This document shows, piece by piece, positions 24,192-32,808 of a DNA stretch of 64,000 bases. Positions within the stretch are counted from its first letter, which is position 1; the number at the start of each line of letters is the position of its first letter. Made by a program: the position numbers and the translations under genes. Below the pieces are notes generated by a model. It saw nothing but the letters and a program-made list of their open reading frames with translations, ran no database searches and was not told the origin of the DNA. This DNA is from Thermonema lapsum (lineage in GTDB: Bacteria; Bacteroidota; Bacteroidia; Cytophagales; Thermonemataceae), in contig NZ_JAASRN010000002.1 of the NCBI RefSeq assembly GCF_011761635.1, forward strand, positions 894,065 through 958,064, written 5' to 3'.

Positions 24192-25787
24192 ATGCAAGCA
24201 AGTCGTTGGTTCTTCTATACGATGCTCTGCGGCATCGTATTGCTTTTATGCCGCTGCGCCAATCCCGGCATACTGAGCGGTGGGGCAAAAGATACCATCC
24301 CTCCACAAGTCGTCAAGCGAATTCCTCCACTTGGACAAACAAACTTCAAAGGCAAAGAAGTGAGCATTTTTTTTGATGAAAGCATACGAGGCAAAAACTT
24401 GCAACAAGAACTTATCATCACTCCACGCATAGAGGGGAAAGATGCTTATGAAATCATTGAAAAAAAATACGGCATCACCTTGCGTTTCAAAAGACCATTG
24501 GCAGAAAATACTACCTATAACATACACTTCCGAAATGGCATAGTAGATGTAACCGAGGGCAACCCCGCCAAAGAAGCCATGATTGTATTTAGTACAGGCA
24601 CGCAGTTGGATTCTCTGCAAATAGCTGGCAGATGTGTGGCGGCACTGAGCGGCGAGCCTATCGAAAATGCCTTAGTAGGTCTTTATCCTACCCATGACAG
24701 CATAAACCCTGCCCTTCATGAACCTCTCTACTTGGGCAGAAGCAACGCCTCGGGCAACTTTCAACTTCGCTACCTGAAAGCCGGCAAATATCGCCTGTTT
24801 GTCATAGAAGACCAAAACAAGAATGGCAAATGGGACCCCAAAGAGCTTTTGGGATTTTTACCCAATACACTTTCACTCGAAACCAACCTTGACAGCCTCT
24901 TCGTAGAGTTAGTACCCCAAGACATCGAAGCACCCCGAATAGTAAGCAAGCGCAGCTCCTCGCAATATGCCTATAGCGTAGTCAATATCAACGAAGGCAT
25001 TGACTCAGTGGCAATCCTGCCCAACTTGCCTTTTGCACTCGACAAAACAGGACGCCAAATAAAAATCTATCATAAGGAGAGCCTCGAGGTCATCATTGCA
25101 GCAAAAGATTCTACCGGCAATCTGCTTCATGATACTTTACAATTGGAAGCACCCAAAGGAACTGCAAAAGAAAAGTTTGAAGTAGAGATTAGCGAAAAGT
25201 ACCAACCCTATACTCAAGAACTGCAACTGCATATTTACGCCAACAAGCCTATAGAAAGGCAAATAGACAGCCTTTTTTACGCCTATATAGACCAAGATAC
25301 CATCCAAAAGCAAGTATTTTCTGGAGCATTGTTCCAAAGCCCCACGCCCAACAGGCTGATATTCCAAAAGAAGCTAAACTTCCAGGATAGCGCCAAAGTA
25401 ATCATCGACAAAGGCTGGCTTGTCTCAATAGAGCATGACAGTAGCAACATCCAGTGGAGCAAGCAAGTTGTGGCTGCCAACCCCAAAGACTTTTCAACCC
25501 TCCGCCTCCGCATAACAAACACCAACAGCAATGCATGGATTATGCAGCTGCTGAACAAAGATGGCAAAGTTGTAAAAGAGCAGCCTATCAATAAGAGTAC
25601 TATTGAAATCAAAGGCTTACCGCCGGAAGAGTACAAACTACGCTTCTTCGAAGACAAAAACCGGAACAACCGCTGGGATAGCGGCAACTACAAAGAAAAC
25701 ATTTCACATGAAAGAATATTCATATATAATAAAACCCTTCGCTTAAAAGCCAACTGGGAAGTAGAAGAAGAGCTATCCATTAAATAA
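24192..25787 (+). CDS. Ig-like domain lipoprotein (Big_5 type)
   Basis: 531 residues. A signal with a lipoprotein cysteine (C22, LLLCRC, then ANPGILSGG and KDTIPPQV) is typical of a Bacteroidota surface or outer-membrane lipoprotein family. The first domain (about 35-140) has the FDESI and TTYNIHF pattern of Big_5 Ig-like domains. A second beta domain (about 145-215) resembles carboxypeptidase-regulatory folds (YRLFVIEDQNKNGKWDPKE, which recurs in altered form at the C-terminus as FFEDKNRNNRWDSG, a possible calcium-loop repeat). The function is unknown. It lies 30 nt downstream of parA and ends just before the oriC-like array. Confidence 0.85.
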   Translation: MQASRWFFYTMLCGIVLLLCRCANPGILSGGAKDTIPPQVVKRIPPLGQTNFKGKEVSIFFDESIRGKNLQQELIITPRIEGKDAYEIIEKKYGITLRFKRPLAENTTYNIHFRNGIVDVTEGNPAKEAMIVFSTGTQLDSLQIAGRCVAALSGEPIENALVGLYPTHDSINPALHEPLYLGRSNASGNFQLRYLKAGKYRLFVIEDQNKNGKWDPKELLGFLPNTLSLETNLDSLFVELVPQDIEAPRIVSKRSSSQYAYSVVNINEGIDSVAILPNLPFALDKTGRQIKIYHKESLEVIIAAKDSTGNLLHDTLQLEAPKGTAKEKFEVEISEKYQPYTQELQLHIYANKPIERQIDSLFYAYIDQDTIQKQVFSGALFQSPTPNRLIFQKKLNFQDSAKVIIDKGWLVSIEHDSSNIQWSKQVVAANPKDFSTLRLRITNTNSNAWIMQLLNKDGKVVKEQPINKSTIEIKGLPPEEYKLRFFEDKNRNNRWDSGNYKENISHERIFIYNKTLRLKANWEVEEELSIK

Positions 25788-25819
25788 GACAAATCTTTGA
25801 AAAATACAATTACAAAACA

Positions 25820-26235
25820 TGTGGATAACCTCCCCATTTAAGGGAAAGTTATCCACATTTGCTTCTAAATCTGTGGATAAGTCCCCATTTTTTGTGGATA
25901 AATATGTGGATAAGTCAAGCATTTATCCACATTTCAAAAAAAATTTGTGGATAACTTTATCCACACCTTAAAAGTTATCCACACACCTCAAAAGTTATCC
26001 ACAAGTTATCCACAGCTAAAGTCCAGTTATCCACAAAGTTATCCACATTAGCACATAGTATAAAAGGAAGATGTGGATATGTGGATAAAAGTTATCCACA
26101 TTGTGGATAAGTATATTTAAGTTACTGATTTTCAATAAAAAAGTTATCCACACCCCTGTGGATAACTCATGTGGAAAAGTTTTTTAAAATAGCATTTTAC
26201 AAGTATTTTTTCCGTTCGTCGAGGACTTATCCACA
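25820..26235. repeat. Array of 19 perfect DnaA boxes
   Basis: Plus-strand boxes start at 25849, 25923, 25957, 25975, 25995, 26006, 26027, 26039, 26092, 26144 and 26227. Minus-strand boxes start (leftmost base) at 25820, 25872, 25893, 25905, 25946, 26080, 26102 and 26157. The left third is mostly minus-strand, the middle (25957-26047) is a run of seven plus-strand boxes, and the right part alternates. The near-match at 26072-26080 ends in T instead of A. Confidence 0.95.
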
Positions 26236-26248
26236 TTTTTTTCGCCTA

Positions 26249-26303
26249 TAACAATAATAATAATAAATAAGATTTTTATTGAAAATTGTTGTTATTACTA
26301 AAC
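26249..26303 (+). other. A/T-rich unwinding element with TAA triplets (DnaA-trio-like)
   Basis: Four tandem TAA triplets (26255-26266), then A and TAAG, in a tract of about 50 nt with almost no G or C. It starts 19 nt after the last DnaA box with a CGCC patch (26243-26246) between, the same order (box, short G/C patch, triplet repeats) as the basal unwinding system described in Bacillus. The role is inferred. Confidence 0.65.
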
Positions 26304-26362
26304 AAAGAGGTCTTGCATTTTTCGAAAAAAAGTGTTATATACAGTAAGTAGCAAAACGTCGT

Positions 26363-28186
26363 ATGGAAAAAATACAAAAAACATGGTGGTTCAGTTGCTT
26401 GTTTGCGGTCTTATCCACCAACCTGTGTGCACAAATCAACATGCAATTGTCCCTGGCAAAGGAATACTATCAAAAAGGGGAATGCGATAAAGCAATAGCA
26501 GAATATAAAAGCATAAGCAGGGAAGCATCTGAATACTTTCTGGTGATTTATCCACAATACAAAGACTGCCTGTGGAGAAGTCGCTTATTCAAGGATTTGG
26601 AGAAAGTTATAGAAACAGCCATTAAAGAAGCGCCCGACAATCCACTTTACCGCATAGACTTGCTTGAGCTTTATGAACACGAAAACCAAAGTCGCCAAGC
26701 AGAGCGAGTTTATCGACAACTTGTGGATAAGTTTGCCGGCTCCTATGAACAAGCTATGGCAGTAGTGCATTGGCTCATGGACAAGCAGCAATGGAGTAGA
26801 GCTAAAGACTTTATTACACAGGCACGCCGCCGTTTGTATGAATATGCCTTTGCCATAGAAATGGCTGAGATTTACGCCATAGAGCAAAATATTGAGGGCA
26901 TGCTCAATGAGTATTTGCTCATTGCCTATAACGACCCCGCAAAAATAGATTTGGTAAAGCAGGCTTTGCAGGAGCAATTCGACAACGAAGCGTTAATTCA
27001 GAAGGCAGAACAACGCATGATAGAGCTGAGCCAACGCTACCCCGACGAGAAAGTATTTCTTGACCTGTTGATTTGGCTTTATGTACAGCGGGGGGACTTC
27101 GACAATGCTTTTTTGTTGAGCAAAGCCATGGACAAGCGCTTTCATTTAAGCGGGCAGCATCTATTTCAAATAGGCATGATTGCCTACAGCAACAGTGCCT
27201 ATGAAGCCGCAGACCGTTTCTTTACTTACATCAAGCAGCAATACAAGGGCAGCTATTTAAGCTATGCGGCTGCCCGTTATAGTATTGCTTCCAAAGAAGC
27301 GCTTATCAAGCAACAGGGCGAGCACGCCAAGCATCAAATGCAACGTATTGCCGAAGAATACCGTCGTATCATAGAGGAAGGCAGAGGACGCTCAGAGATA
27401 AAAGAAGCCTATACCGGCTTGGCATTCCTGTATGCCAACTATCTGCAACAAACCGACTCGGCTTTGCTTGTTTTAGATGAAGCTCTGAGGAGTTATCCAC
27501 AAGAAAAAGAGTTTATAGCGTGGGTAAAGATTCAAAAAGGGGATGTGCTTTTACTCATAGACCAACCCTGGGAAGCTGCCTTGTTGTATGCACAAGCCGA
27601 AAAAGAAGTCAAGGACAGTCCGGTTGCCTACGAAGCCAAATTGCGCAGGGCAAAACTATTCTATTACACTGGGGAATTTGAATTGGCAAAAGAATACTTT
27701 GACATTTTGAAGGCAGCCACTTCACGGCAAATAGCCAATGATGCACTGCAAATGAGCTTGCTCATTAGTGAAAACCAAGATGCTGATTCGAGCAACCATG
27801 TACTTTTAACCTATGCAAAAGCAGATTTGCTGTTTTTTCAACAGCAATATTCCCGTGCGCATCTTTTGCTTGATAGCCTTCGGCTTAGTGCCGGGGGGCA
27901 TCCTATTATGGACGATGTGTTGTGGATGCAAGCAAAAATTGCTACTCATTGGAAAAAATACGACGAGGCGGCAGCCCTCTATCAACAAATTGCAGAACAA
28001 TATGCCTATGAAATTTGGGCAGATGATGCGCTCTTTGAGTTGATGCAGCTGTATTTTCATCAATACCGGGATTACAAAAAAGCTGAAGAGTATGCCTTGC
28101 GTCTCATCAAAGACCACCCCGATAGCATCTATATATCACAAGCCCGCTTTTTACTTCAAAAAATAGAACAACAGCAGGTCAACTAA
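26363..28186 (+). CDS. Secreted TPR-repeat protein
   Basis: 607 residues. N-terminal signal peptide (1-23, cleaved after LCA) followed by repeated 34-residue helix pairs of the tetratricopeptide type; clear units include YYQKGECDKAIAEYKSI, LLELYEHENQSRQAERVYRQL, and near the end AKIATHWKKYDEAAALYQQIAEQY and YRDYKKAEEYALRLIKDHPDSI. Probably a periplasmic or outer-membrane scaffold; the client is unknown. Its coding sequence carries three exact DnaA boxes (26548-26556 plus, 26722-26730 minus, 27493-27501 plus), more than expected by chance, so the origin's DnaA-binding region may extend into the gene. No standard promoter is visible between the unwinding element and the ATG. Confidence 0.85.
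   Translation: MEKIQKTWWFSCLFAVLSTNLCAQINMQLSLAKEYYQKGECDKAIAEYKSISREASEYFLVIYPQYKDCLWRSRLFKDLEKVIETAIKEAPDNPLYRIDLLELYEHENQSRQAERVYRQLVDKFAGSYEQAMAVVHWLMDKQQWSRAKDFITQARRRLYEYAFAIEMAEIYAIEQNIEGMLNEYLLIAYNDPAKIDLVKQALQEQFDNEALIQKAEQRMIELSQRYPDEKVFLDLLIWLYVQRGDFDNAFLLSKAMDKRFHLSGQHLFQIGMIAYSNSAYEAADRFFTYIKQQYKGSYLSYAAARYSIASKEALIKQQGEHAKHQMQRIAEEYRRIIEEGRGRSEIKEAYTGLAFLYANYLQQTDSALLVLDEALRSYPQEKEFIAWVKIQKGDVLLLIDQPWEAALLYAQAEKEVKDSPVAYEAKLRRAKLFYYTGEFELAKEYFDILKAATSRQIANDALQMSLLISENQDADSSNHVLLTYAKADLLFFQQQYSRAHLLLDSLRLSAGGHPIMDDVLWMQAKIATHWKKYDEAAALYQQIAEQYAYEIWADDALFELMQLYFHQYRDYKKAEEYALRLIKDHPDSIYISQARFLLQKIEQQQVN
26548..26556 (+). repeat. DnaA box inside the TPR gene (first)
   Basis: Exact TTATCCACA, 313 bp after the last box of the intergenic array. 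Confidence 0.8.
26722..26730 (-). repeat. DnaA box inside the TPR gene (second)
   Basis: Exact TGTGGATAA on the plus strand, so the box is on the minus strand; it encodes part of LVDKF. Confidence 0.8.
27493..27501 (+). repeat. DnaA box inside the TPR gene (third)
   Basis: Exact TTATCCACA, about 1.26 kb from the array's right end; it encodes part of SYPQE. Confidence 0.75.
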
Positions 28187-28270
28187 AAAAAAACAACCCA
28201 AATATGGTACTGTATGTAAGTTTTTATTAAATTCAAAATCGTAAAAATGGGTTTTAAAACAGAATAAATT

Positions 28271-30055
28271 ATGGAAATTAAGCGTGTTTACGACCTGCTG
28301 CGTTATCAACTTGAGCACTACCAAAAAAAAGACGCCGTTGCTGACAAGAAGAGTGGACAGTGGAAAACTTACAGCACTCAAGACTTGATGCAAATCTCCG
28401 ACGAAGTGGCTTTAGGCTTGCATACACTCGGCATTCAGAAGGATGACAAAGTCGCTATTATTTCCAACAACCGCACCGAGTGGAACTTCGTAGATTTTGG
28501 CATTCAGAAGATAGGCGCCGTGAGTGTGCCTTTGTATCCAACCATCACCGCCGATGATTATCTCTATATTCTGGAGCATTCCGAAAGCAAAATTGTTTTC
28601 GTTGAGAATGAAGAAATTTACACCAAAGTATTAGAAGCAGTAAAGAAGAGCAAGTCCCTGACGGAAAAAAACATCTATACCTTTGACCAAATAGAAGGAG
28701 CGCAACACTGGACGGCAGTGAGAGAAACCGGCAAGAAAGAAGATAAAAGCCTGCTTGAAAAAAGAGATAAGGAAATACAGCCCGATGACCTGTTTACCAT
28801 CATCTATACCTCAGGCACAACCGGCAAGCCCAAAGGCGTGATGCTTACACACAGCAATGTGGTAAGCAACATCTTGGCAGCTATCGACAATCTTATACTG
28901 GACTACCGCCACAAAGCCCTCAGCTTCCTTCCCCTTTGCCACATCTTTGAGCGTACGCTGGTAGCGGCTTATATCTACAAAGGCATCTCTGTTTACTATG
29001 CCGAAAACATGGATAAAATAGGGGACAACATCCGCGAGGTTCAACCTCATGTATTTACCGCTGTGCCGCGTGTATTGGAGAAAGTATATACCAAGCTGGT
29101 GCAAAAAGGGCATGAGCTTTCCGGTTTGAAAAAGAATCTCTACTTCTGGGCACTGGATTTAGCCAAAGAATATGACACTCAAAAAGACCAAGGGCTGCTC
29201 TACAACCTTCAGCTTTCCATTGCCAATAACCTGATATTCTCAAAGTGGCGTGAAGCATTGGGAGGAAATTTGAAATACATTATTTGCGGTAGTGCTGCGC
29301 TCAACCCCATGATAGCCCGCGTATTCTGGGCTGCCTGCATTCCTATCTTGGAAGGCTATGGCATGACTGAAACCTCGCCCGTGATTACGGCAACCAGTCC
29401 CAACAAAGAAGATGTATGCATTGGCACGGTAGGAAGGGTAATCCCCGGTGTTGAAGTAAAAATAGCCGAGGATGGCGAAATTTTGGTGAAGGGACCTAAT
29501 GTGATGAAGGGCTACTACAAAGACCCTGAAAAGACCAAAGAGGTATTCGATGAAGAAGGGTGGTTACATACCGGAGATATCGGGGAGTTTGTGCAAGGCA
29601 AATACTTGAAAATCACAGACCGTAAGAAGGAGATGTTTAAAACTTCAGGTGGAAAATACATTGCACCTCAACCTATTGAAAACCAGCTGAAAGCCAGTTT
29701 TTTAATAGCCCAAGCCATGGTCATAGGAGAAGGGCGCAACTTCCCGGCGGCTTTGATTATGCCCGATTGGGAAGCCCTCACCAATTGGTGTCAAAAGCAT
29801 GGTATTCCTACTGACAGCCGCGAAGCCATGATACAGCATCCCAAGGTATTGGAAAAATACCAAGAAGAGGTGGAGAAGGTTAATAAAAACTTGGCTAAAT
29901 ACGAGCAAATCAAGCAATTCCGCTTGGTACCCGACGAATGGAGCATAGAAGGTGGTGAACTAACCCCCACTTTGAAACTTAAGCGCCGCAACATCATGGC
30001 TAAATACAAGCATCTGGAAAAAGACATCTATAAACTCAATGAAGAGTTGGCATAA
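28271..30055 (+). CDS. Long-chain fatty acid-CoA ligase (AMP-forming)
   Basis: Activates fatty acids to acyl-CoA through an acyl-adenylate. ANL-family motifs: P-loop TIIYTSGTTGKPKG at 176-189, the acyl-adenylate region YGMTETSP, GWLHTGDIG near 436, and a C-terminal domain with the catalytic lysine region GELTPTLKLKRR. Length (594 aa) is typical of the Bacteroidota FadD/FAA1-like group. Alone between the TPR gene and a converging mscS unit; a strong terminator follows. Chain-length preference cannot be read from sequence. Confidence 0.93.
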   Translation: MEIKRVYDLLRYQLEHYQKKDAVADKKSGQWKTYSTQDLMQISDEVALGLHTLGIQKDDKVAIISNNRTEWNFVDFGIQKIGAVSVPLYPTITADDYLYILEHSESKIVFVENEEIYTKVLEAVKKSKSLTEKNIYTFDQIEGAQHWTAVRETGKKEDKSLLEKRDKEIQPDDLFTIIYTSGTTGKPKGVMLTHSNVVSNILAAIDNLILDYRHKALSFLPLCHIFERTLVAAYIYKGISVYYAENMDKIGDNIREVQPHVFTAVPRVLEKVYTKLVQKGHELSGLKKNLYFWALDLAKEYDTQKDQGLLYNLQLSIANNLIFSKWREALGGNLKYIICGSAALNPMIARVFWAACIPILEGYGMTETSPVITATSPNKEDVCIGTVGRVIPGVEVKIAEDGEILVKGPNVMKGYYKDPEKTKEVFDEEGWLHTGDIGEFVQGKYLKITDRKKEMFKTSGGKYIAPQPIENQLKASFLIAQAMVIGEGRNFPAALIMPDWEALTNWCQKHGIPTDSREAMIQHPKVLEKYQEEVEKVNKNLAKYEQIKQFRLVPDEWSIEGGELTPTLKLKRRNIMAKYKHLEKDIYKLNEELA

Positions 30056-30077
30056 CTTCTCTGCTTCGCTTAAAGGC

Positions 30078-30105
30078 AAAACACGGCTTTCAAGCCGTGT
30101 TTTGC
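30078..30105. terminator. Bidirectional rho-independent terminator
   Basis: AAAACACGGCTT and AAGCCGTGTTTT form a 12 bp stem with a very short loop, with T-runs on both strands. It ends the acyl-CoA ligase transcript and could also serve the converging mscS operon. Confidence 0.8.
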
Positions 30106-30270
30106 TATTTTAAAACAAAGCTGTTTTAGGACAGATTAGAAACGTTTGTTGCAGGTTTTCATTCACCTCAGCCGCTTTATCTTTCAAGTGGCTTGCTTGG
30201 GCTGTTGCTTTACAAGACAAGCGTCTTGTTGTGAATCTCTCATTTAAAATCAAAGAATAGGACAGGGAAG
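30106..30270. other. Intergenic region between acyl-CoA ligase terminator and mscS stop
   Basis: 165 nt with no gene, motif or repeat that I recognise. Confidence 0.5.
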
Positions 30271-31347
30271 CTATGCTTTGTTGTCTGTATTTGACAGATT
30301 GCGCATATAAACCGTGCGGATAGGGAAAGGTATGTTGATGCCCACTTCACCGTAACGCTTGTGCAGCGCTTTGATGAAAGCGTGCACCAGCTTGAGGCGA
30401 TATTGAGGACCGAGACATTTCAAACGGATGGTGAAATCGATGCTCGAGTTGTTGAAAGTGTGGAAGTTCATAAAAGGCTCATAAGATGGGTCGCCTCCTT
30501 CTACGGTGCTCATTACTTCTTTGGCTACTTCTTTGGTTACTTTTTCCACAAATTCCAAGTCGCTGTCGTAGCTGACTCCCACGGTTACAGGCATCAGTAG
30601 TTCCGGTGTGTTCGAGTTGAAATTGGTAACTATGGCACTGCCCAGTTTAGAGTTGGGTATGATGATATAGTTGTTTTGGGGTGAAAGCAGCGCTGTGTTG
30701 CGCCAAGAGATATCTTGCACGAAGCCTTCTTGTCCGCTGTCTAATACCACATAATCGCCAGGACGCACTTTTTTGGATACTATGATTTGCACTCCGGCAA
30801 AGAAGTTTGCTAAGGTATCTTGCAAAGCGAGGGCAACTGCCAAACCTCCTACCCCTAAGGCGGTAAGAATGGGTGCCAGCGATACCTCCCAAACATCTAA
30901 AATAAAAGTGGCGCCGATGCAAATAACGATGATGCGGATGAGATTAGAAAACAAAGAGGTGGAAGGGAGTTGTAATCCCGGTACCGAACGAATGGTGTTT
31001 TGCACCAATTCGGCAATCAAGCCTTGAAGAAAAAGGGTGAGGATAGCGATATAGAACGAAGGAAGCAGTTGGTGTCTTAGTATGCTCTCGGTTTCATTGT
31101 CGAAGTGAAAGAAATGCACCGACAAATGAAAAGAGAGAATGACGAGCAACCAAGTAAGTTTGTGCCGCAATGATTTTACCAAAATATCGTCGAAATTGGT
31201 TCGTGACTTGTGTGCCAATTTTTGCAACCAAGGTATTATGACGCGTTCAAGCAGGCGCCCGGCAAAATAGGCAATCACAATAAGCGCAATGCTTAGTGTA
31301 AAGGGTAATTCCGTGCGCATGTACTCAAACAATTCTTTTATGGACAT
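30271..31347 (-). CDS. Small-conductance mechanosensitive channel (MscS family)
   Basis: 358 residues. N-terminal membrane helices (about 16-33, 60-78, 88-112 and 125-150), then the pore helix region with the alanine/glycine pattern LGVGGLAVALALQDTLANFFAGV and the cytoplasmic beta domain with RPGDYVVLDSGQEGFVQDISWRNT, the MscS hallmark. Acts as a tension-gated emergency valve in the inner membrane. Last gene of the metG-glycosyltransferase-mazG-mscS operon, 3 nt after the mazG stop. Confidence 0.92.
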   Translation of the reverse strand: MSIKELFEYMRTELPFTLSIALIVIAYFAGRLLERVIIPWLQKLAHKSRTNFDDILVKSLRHKLTWLLVILSFHLSVHFFHFDNETESILRHQLLPSFYIAILTLFLQGLIAELVQNTIRSVPGLQLPSTSLFSNLIRIIVICIGATFILDVWEVSLAPILTALGVGGLAVALALQDTLANFFAGVQIIVSKKVRPGDYVVLDSGQEGFVQDISWRNTALLSPQNNYIIIPNSKLGSAIVTNFNSNTPELLMPVTVGVSYDSDLEFVEKVTKEVAKEVMSTVEGGDPSYEPFMNFHTFNNSSIDFTIRLKCLGPQYRLKLVHAFIKALHKRYGEVGINIPFPIRTVYMRNLSNTDNKA

Positions 31348-31350
31348 AGC

Positions 31351-31677
31351 TTAGTCTTTTAGTTTGGGGTTGTTTTTATGTCTTTCCTTGTCGCGCTGAG
31401 TCTTTTTTTCCAGTGAGCGCTGCATGGCTTCTTCCAAATCAACACCGGTTTGATTGGCAAGACAAGTCAAAACAAAGAGCACATCAGCCATTTCTTCTGC
31501 CAAGTTGGGTTCTTCGCCTGCCTTGAAAGACTGTTCTCCATAGAGCCGAGCCATTACACGAGCCAACTCGCCTACTTCTTCCATCAAAATAGCCATGTTG
31601 GTCAGCTCATTAAAGTAACGCACGCCGTGGGTTTGTATCCATGCATCAACTGTCTTTTGCAATTCTTTTAGCGTCAT
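31351..31677 (-). CDS. MazG-like nucleotide pyrophosphohydrolase
   Basis: 108-residue all-alpha NTP pyrophosphohydrolase, probably a house-cleaning or nucleotide-pool enzyme. The metal-binding motifs are EEVGE (E33, E34, E37) and EEMADVLFVL (E61, E62, D65). Length fits single-domain MazG/DUF-type members of Bacteroidota. It is between mscS (3 nt gap) and the glycosyltransferase gene, whose 3' end it overlaps by 32 nt; no downstream in-frame start would keep the first helix, so the overlap is real. The precise substrate is unknown. Confidence 0.88.
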   Translation of the reverse strand: MTLKELQKTVDAWIQTHGVRYFNELTNMAILMEEVGELARVMARLYGEQSFKAGEEPNLAEEMADVLFVLTCLANQTGVDLEEAMQRSLEKKTQRDKERHKNNPKLKD

Positions 31678-32797
31678 AGATTCGGTTTTTCCAATGTATT
31701 CGTCTTTGAAAGAGAGTATAAATCAGCAATAGAAAGTTGAAAATATAGACATAAACCTCATAAAGCAAAAAAAGCAAGAAAGAGGGCAAGGGGTAGCGCA
31801 GGCGTTTGAGCGCAAAAGATACGATGCCTGATTGTAGTAGCCATTTCAAAATCCATGCTTGTAGCACATACATGGGCATGTAAAAGGCAGCGGTTGCCGC
31901 TGTTATCCCCCACAACATGGGGAGGGCAATGACCAATTGAATACTCAATGGCAGTGAAAAAAGCCCTTCTATCCATCGACGGCGCTGTTTTAGCAGCTCT
32001 TTCCATTCGTTCATGGCAAGAGTGCGGCAACATGCCCCGACAGAGAAGAGGTGCAACAGTCGATAGCCTGCTTTCTGCATGCTACGACTCAAAGCGTAGT
32101 CTTCGGTTACGTGAAACGGGATATGGGCATATCCACCCACGGCTCGGTAAGCTTTGGGGCAAATCATCATGTTGTTGCCCAGAGCCGTGAGGGGGTGTCC
32201 TATGCGAAAGAAAGTATAAAGTATTATCTGGGCAAAGGTCCAATCGATGGTTTGCAATTGGGCTTGTAAGCCTTTGCCCTCGGCGATGGTGAAGGCGGTG
32301 GCAATGCCTACGCCCGGGCTGTAGGCTTGCAGGTAGGTTTTTATCCATTGTGCAGGCACCTGCGTGTCGGCATCCACGACAAAAACAAAGCTTCCATCGA
32401 TTTTTTGCATCAGTTGGTGCAGCACGTTGGCTTTGCCTTGTAAATTGGGATTGTCCGAAGGGAAGATGTCTATCAGTTCGAATGTATGTTGCCGGGCGGT
32501 GGGCAACTGTTTTATGAAAGCTTTTACTACTTCGACAGTAGCATCGGTGGATTGGTCGTTGCCTATGAGTATTTGCAAAAGATGTGGCGGGTAGTCGAGT
32601 TCAGTAAGCGACTGTAAGCAGCGGGTAATGGTGGCGGCTTCGTTACGGGCAGCTACCAAAATGCTTACTTTGGGGTAGCTGTCAGGTGCTTTTTCTTCAA
32701 AAGAAACACTGCCTGCCCGAGCTATTGCCCAAGCAAGCAGCGTATAATACAGCACAAGCAAAAAGGTAAGCAAAGCAAAGAAGAAAAGAACATTCAT
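31646..32797 (-). CDS. Membrane-anchored family 2 glycosyltransferase
   Basis: 383 residues. An N-terminal membrane helix (about 3-22), a GT-A domain with KVSILVAARNEA, metal site DADT (142-145), TEDYALS and the QxxRW-type acceptor motif KQRRRWIEG, then three C-terminal membrane helices. This is the processive or membrane glycosyltransferase layout (chitin synthase/NodC/BcsA-like group), probably acting on a lipid or polysaccharide at the inner membrane. Donor and product are unknown. It follows metG by 11 nt and is in one operon with mazG and mscS. Confidence 0.88.
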   Translation of the reverse strand: MNVLFFFALLTFLLVLYYTLLAWAIARAGSVSFEEKAPDSYPKVSILVAARNEAATITRCLQSLTELDYPPHLLQILIGNDQSTDATVEVVKAFIKQLPTARQHTFELIDIFPSDNPNLQGKANVLHQLMQKIDGSFVFVVDADTQVPAQWIKTYLQAYSPGVGIATAFTIAEGKGLQAQLQTIDWTFAQIILYTFFRIGHPLTALGNNMMICPKAYRAVGGYAHIPFHVTEDYALSRSMQKAGYRLLHLFSVGACCRTLAMNEWKELLKQRRRWIEGLFSLPLSIQLVIALPMLWGITAATAAFYMPMYVLQAWILKWLLQSGIVSFALKRLRYPLPSFLLFLLYEVYVYIFNFLLLIYTLFQRRIHWKNRIYDAKRIAKDS

Positions 32798-32808
32798 CGC
32801 GGCAGAAC

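Larger units (their letters stand above)
25820..26303. other. Predicted chromosomal replication origin (oriC): DnaA-box array with A/T-rich unwinding element
   Basis: The gap between the lipoprotein and TPR genes holds 19 exact copies of the DnaA box TTATCCACA or its complement between 25820 and 26235, 11 on the plus and 8 on the minus strand, plus one 8-of-9 match (26072-26080). A 9-mer this specific is expected about 0.5 times in 64 kb on both strands. Spacing between box starts is often 11-12 or 20-23 bp, about one or two helical turns. Several boxes form inverted pairs, for example minus 25946-25954 with plus 25957-25965. After the last box (26227-26235) come a short CGCC patch, four TAA triplets and an A/T-rich tract to about 26303, the likely duplex-unwinding element. 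The combination strongly indicates oriC; dnaA itself is not in the window. Confidence 0.93.
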
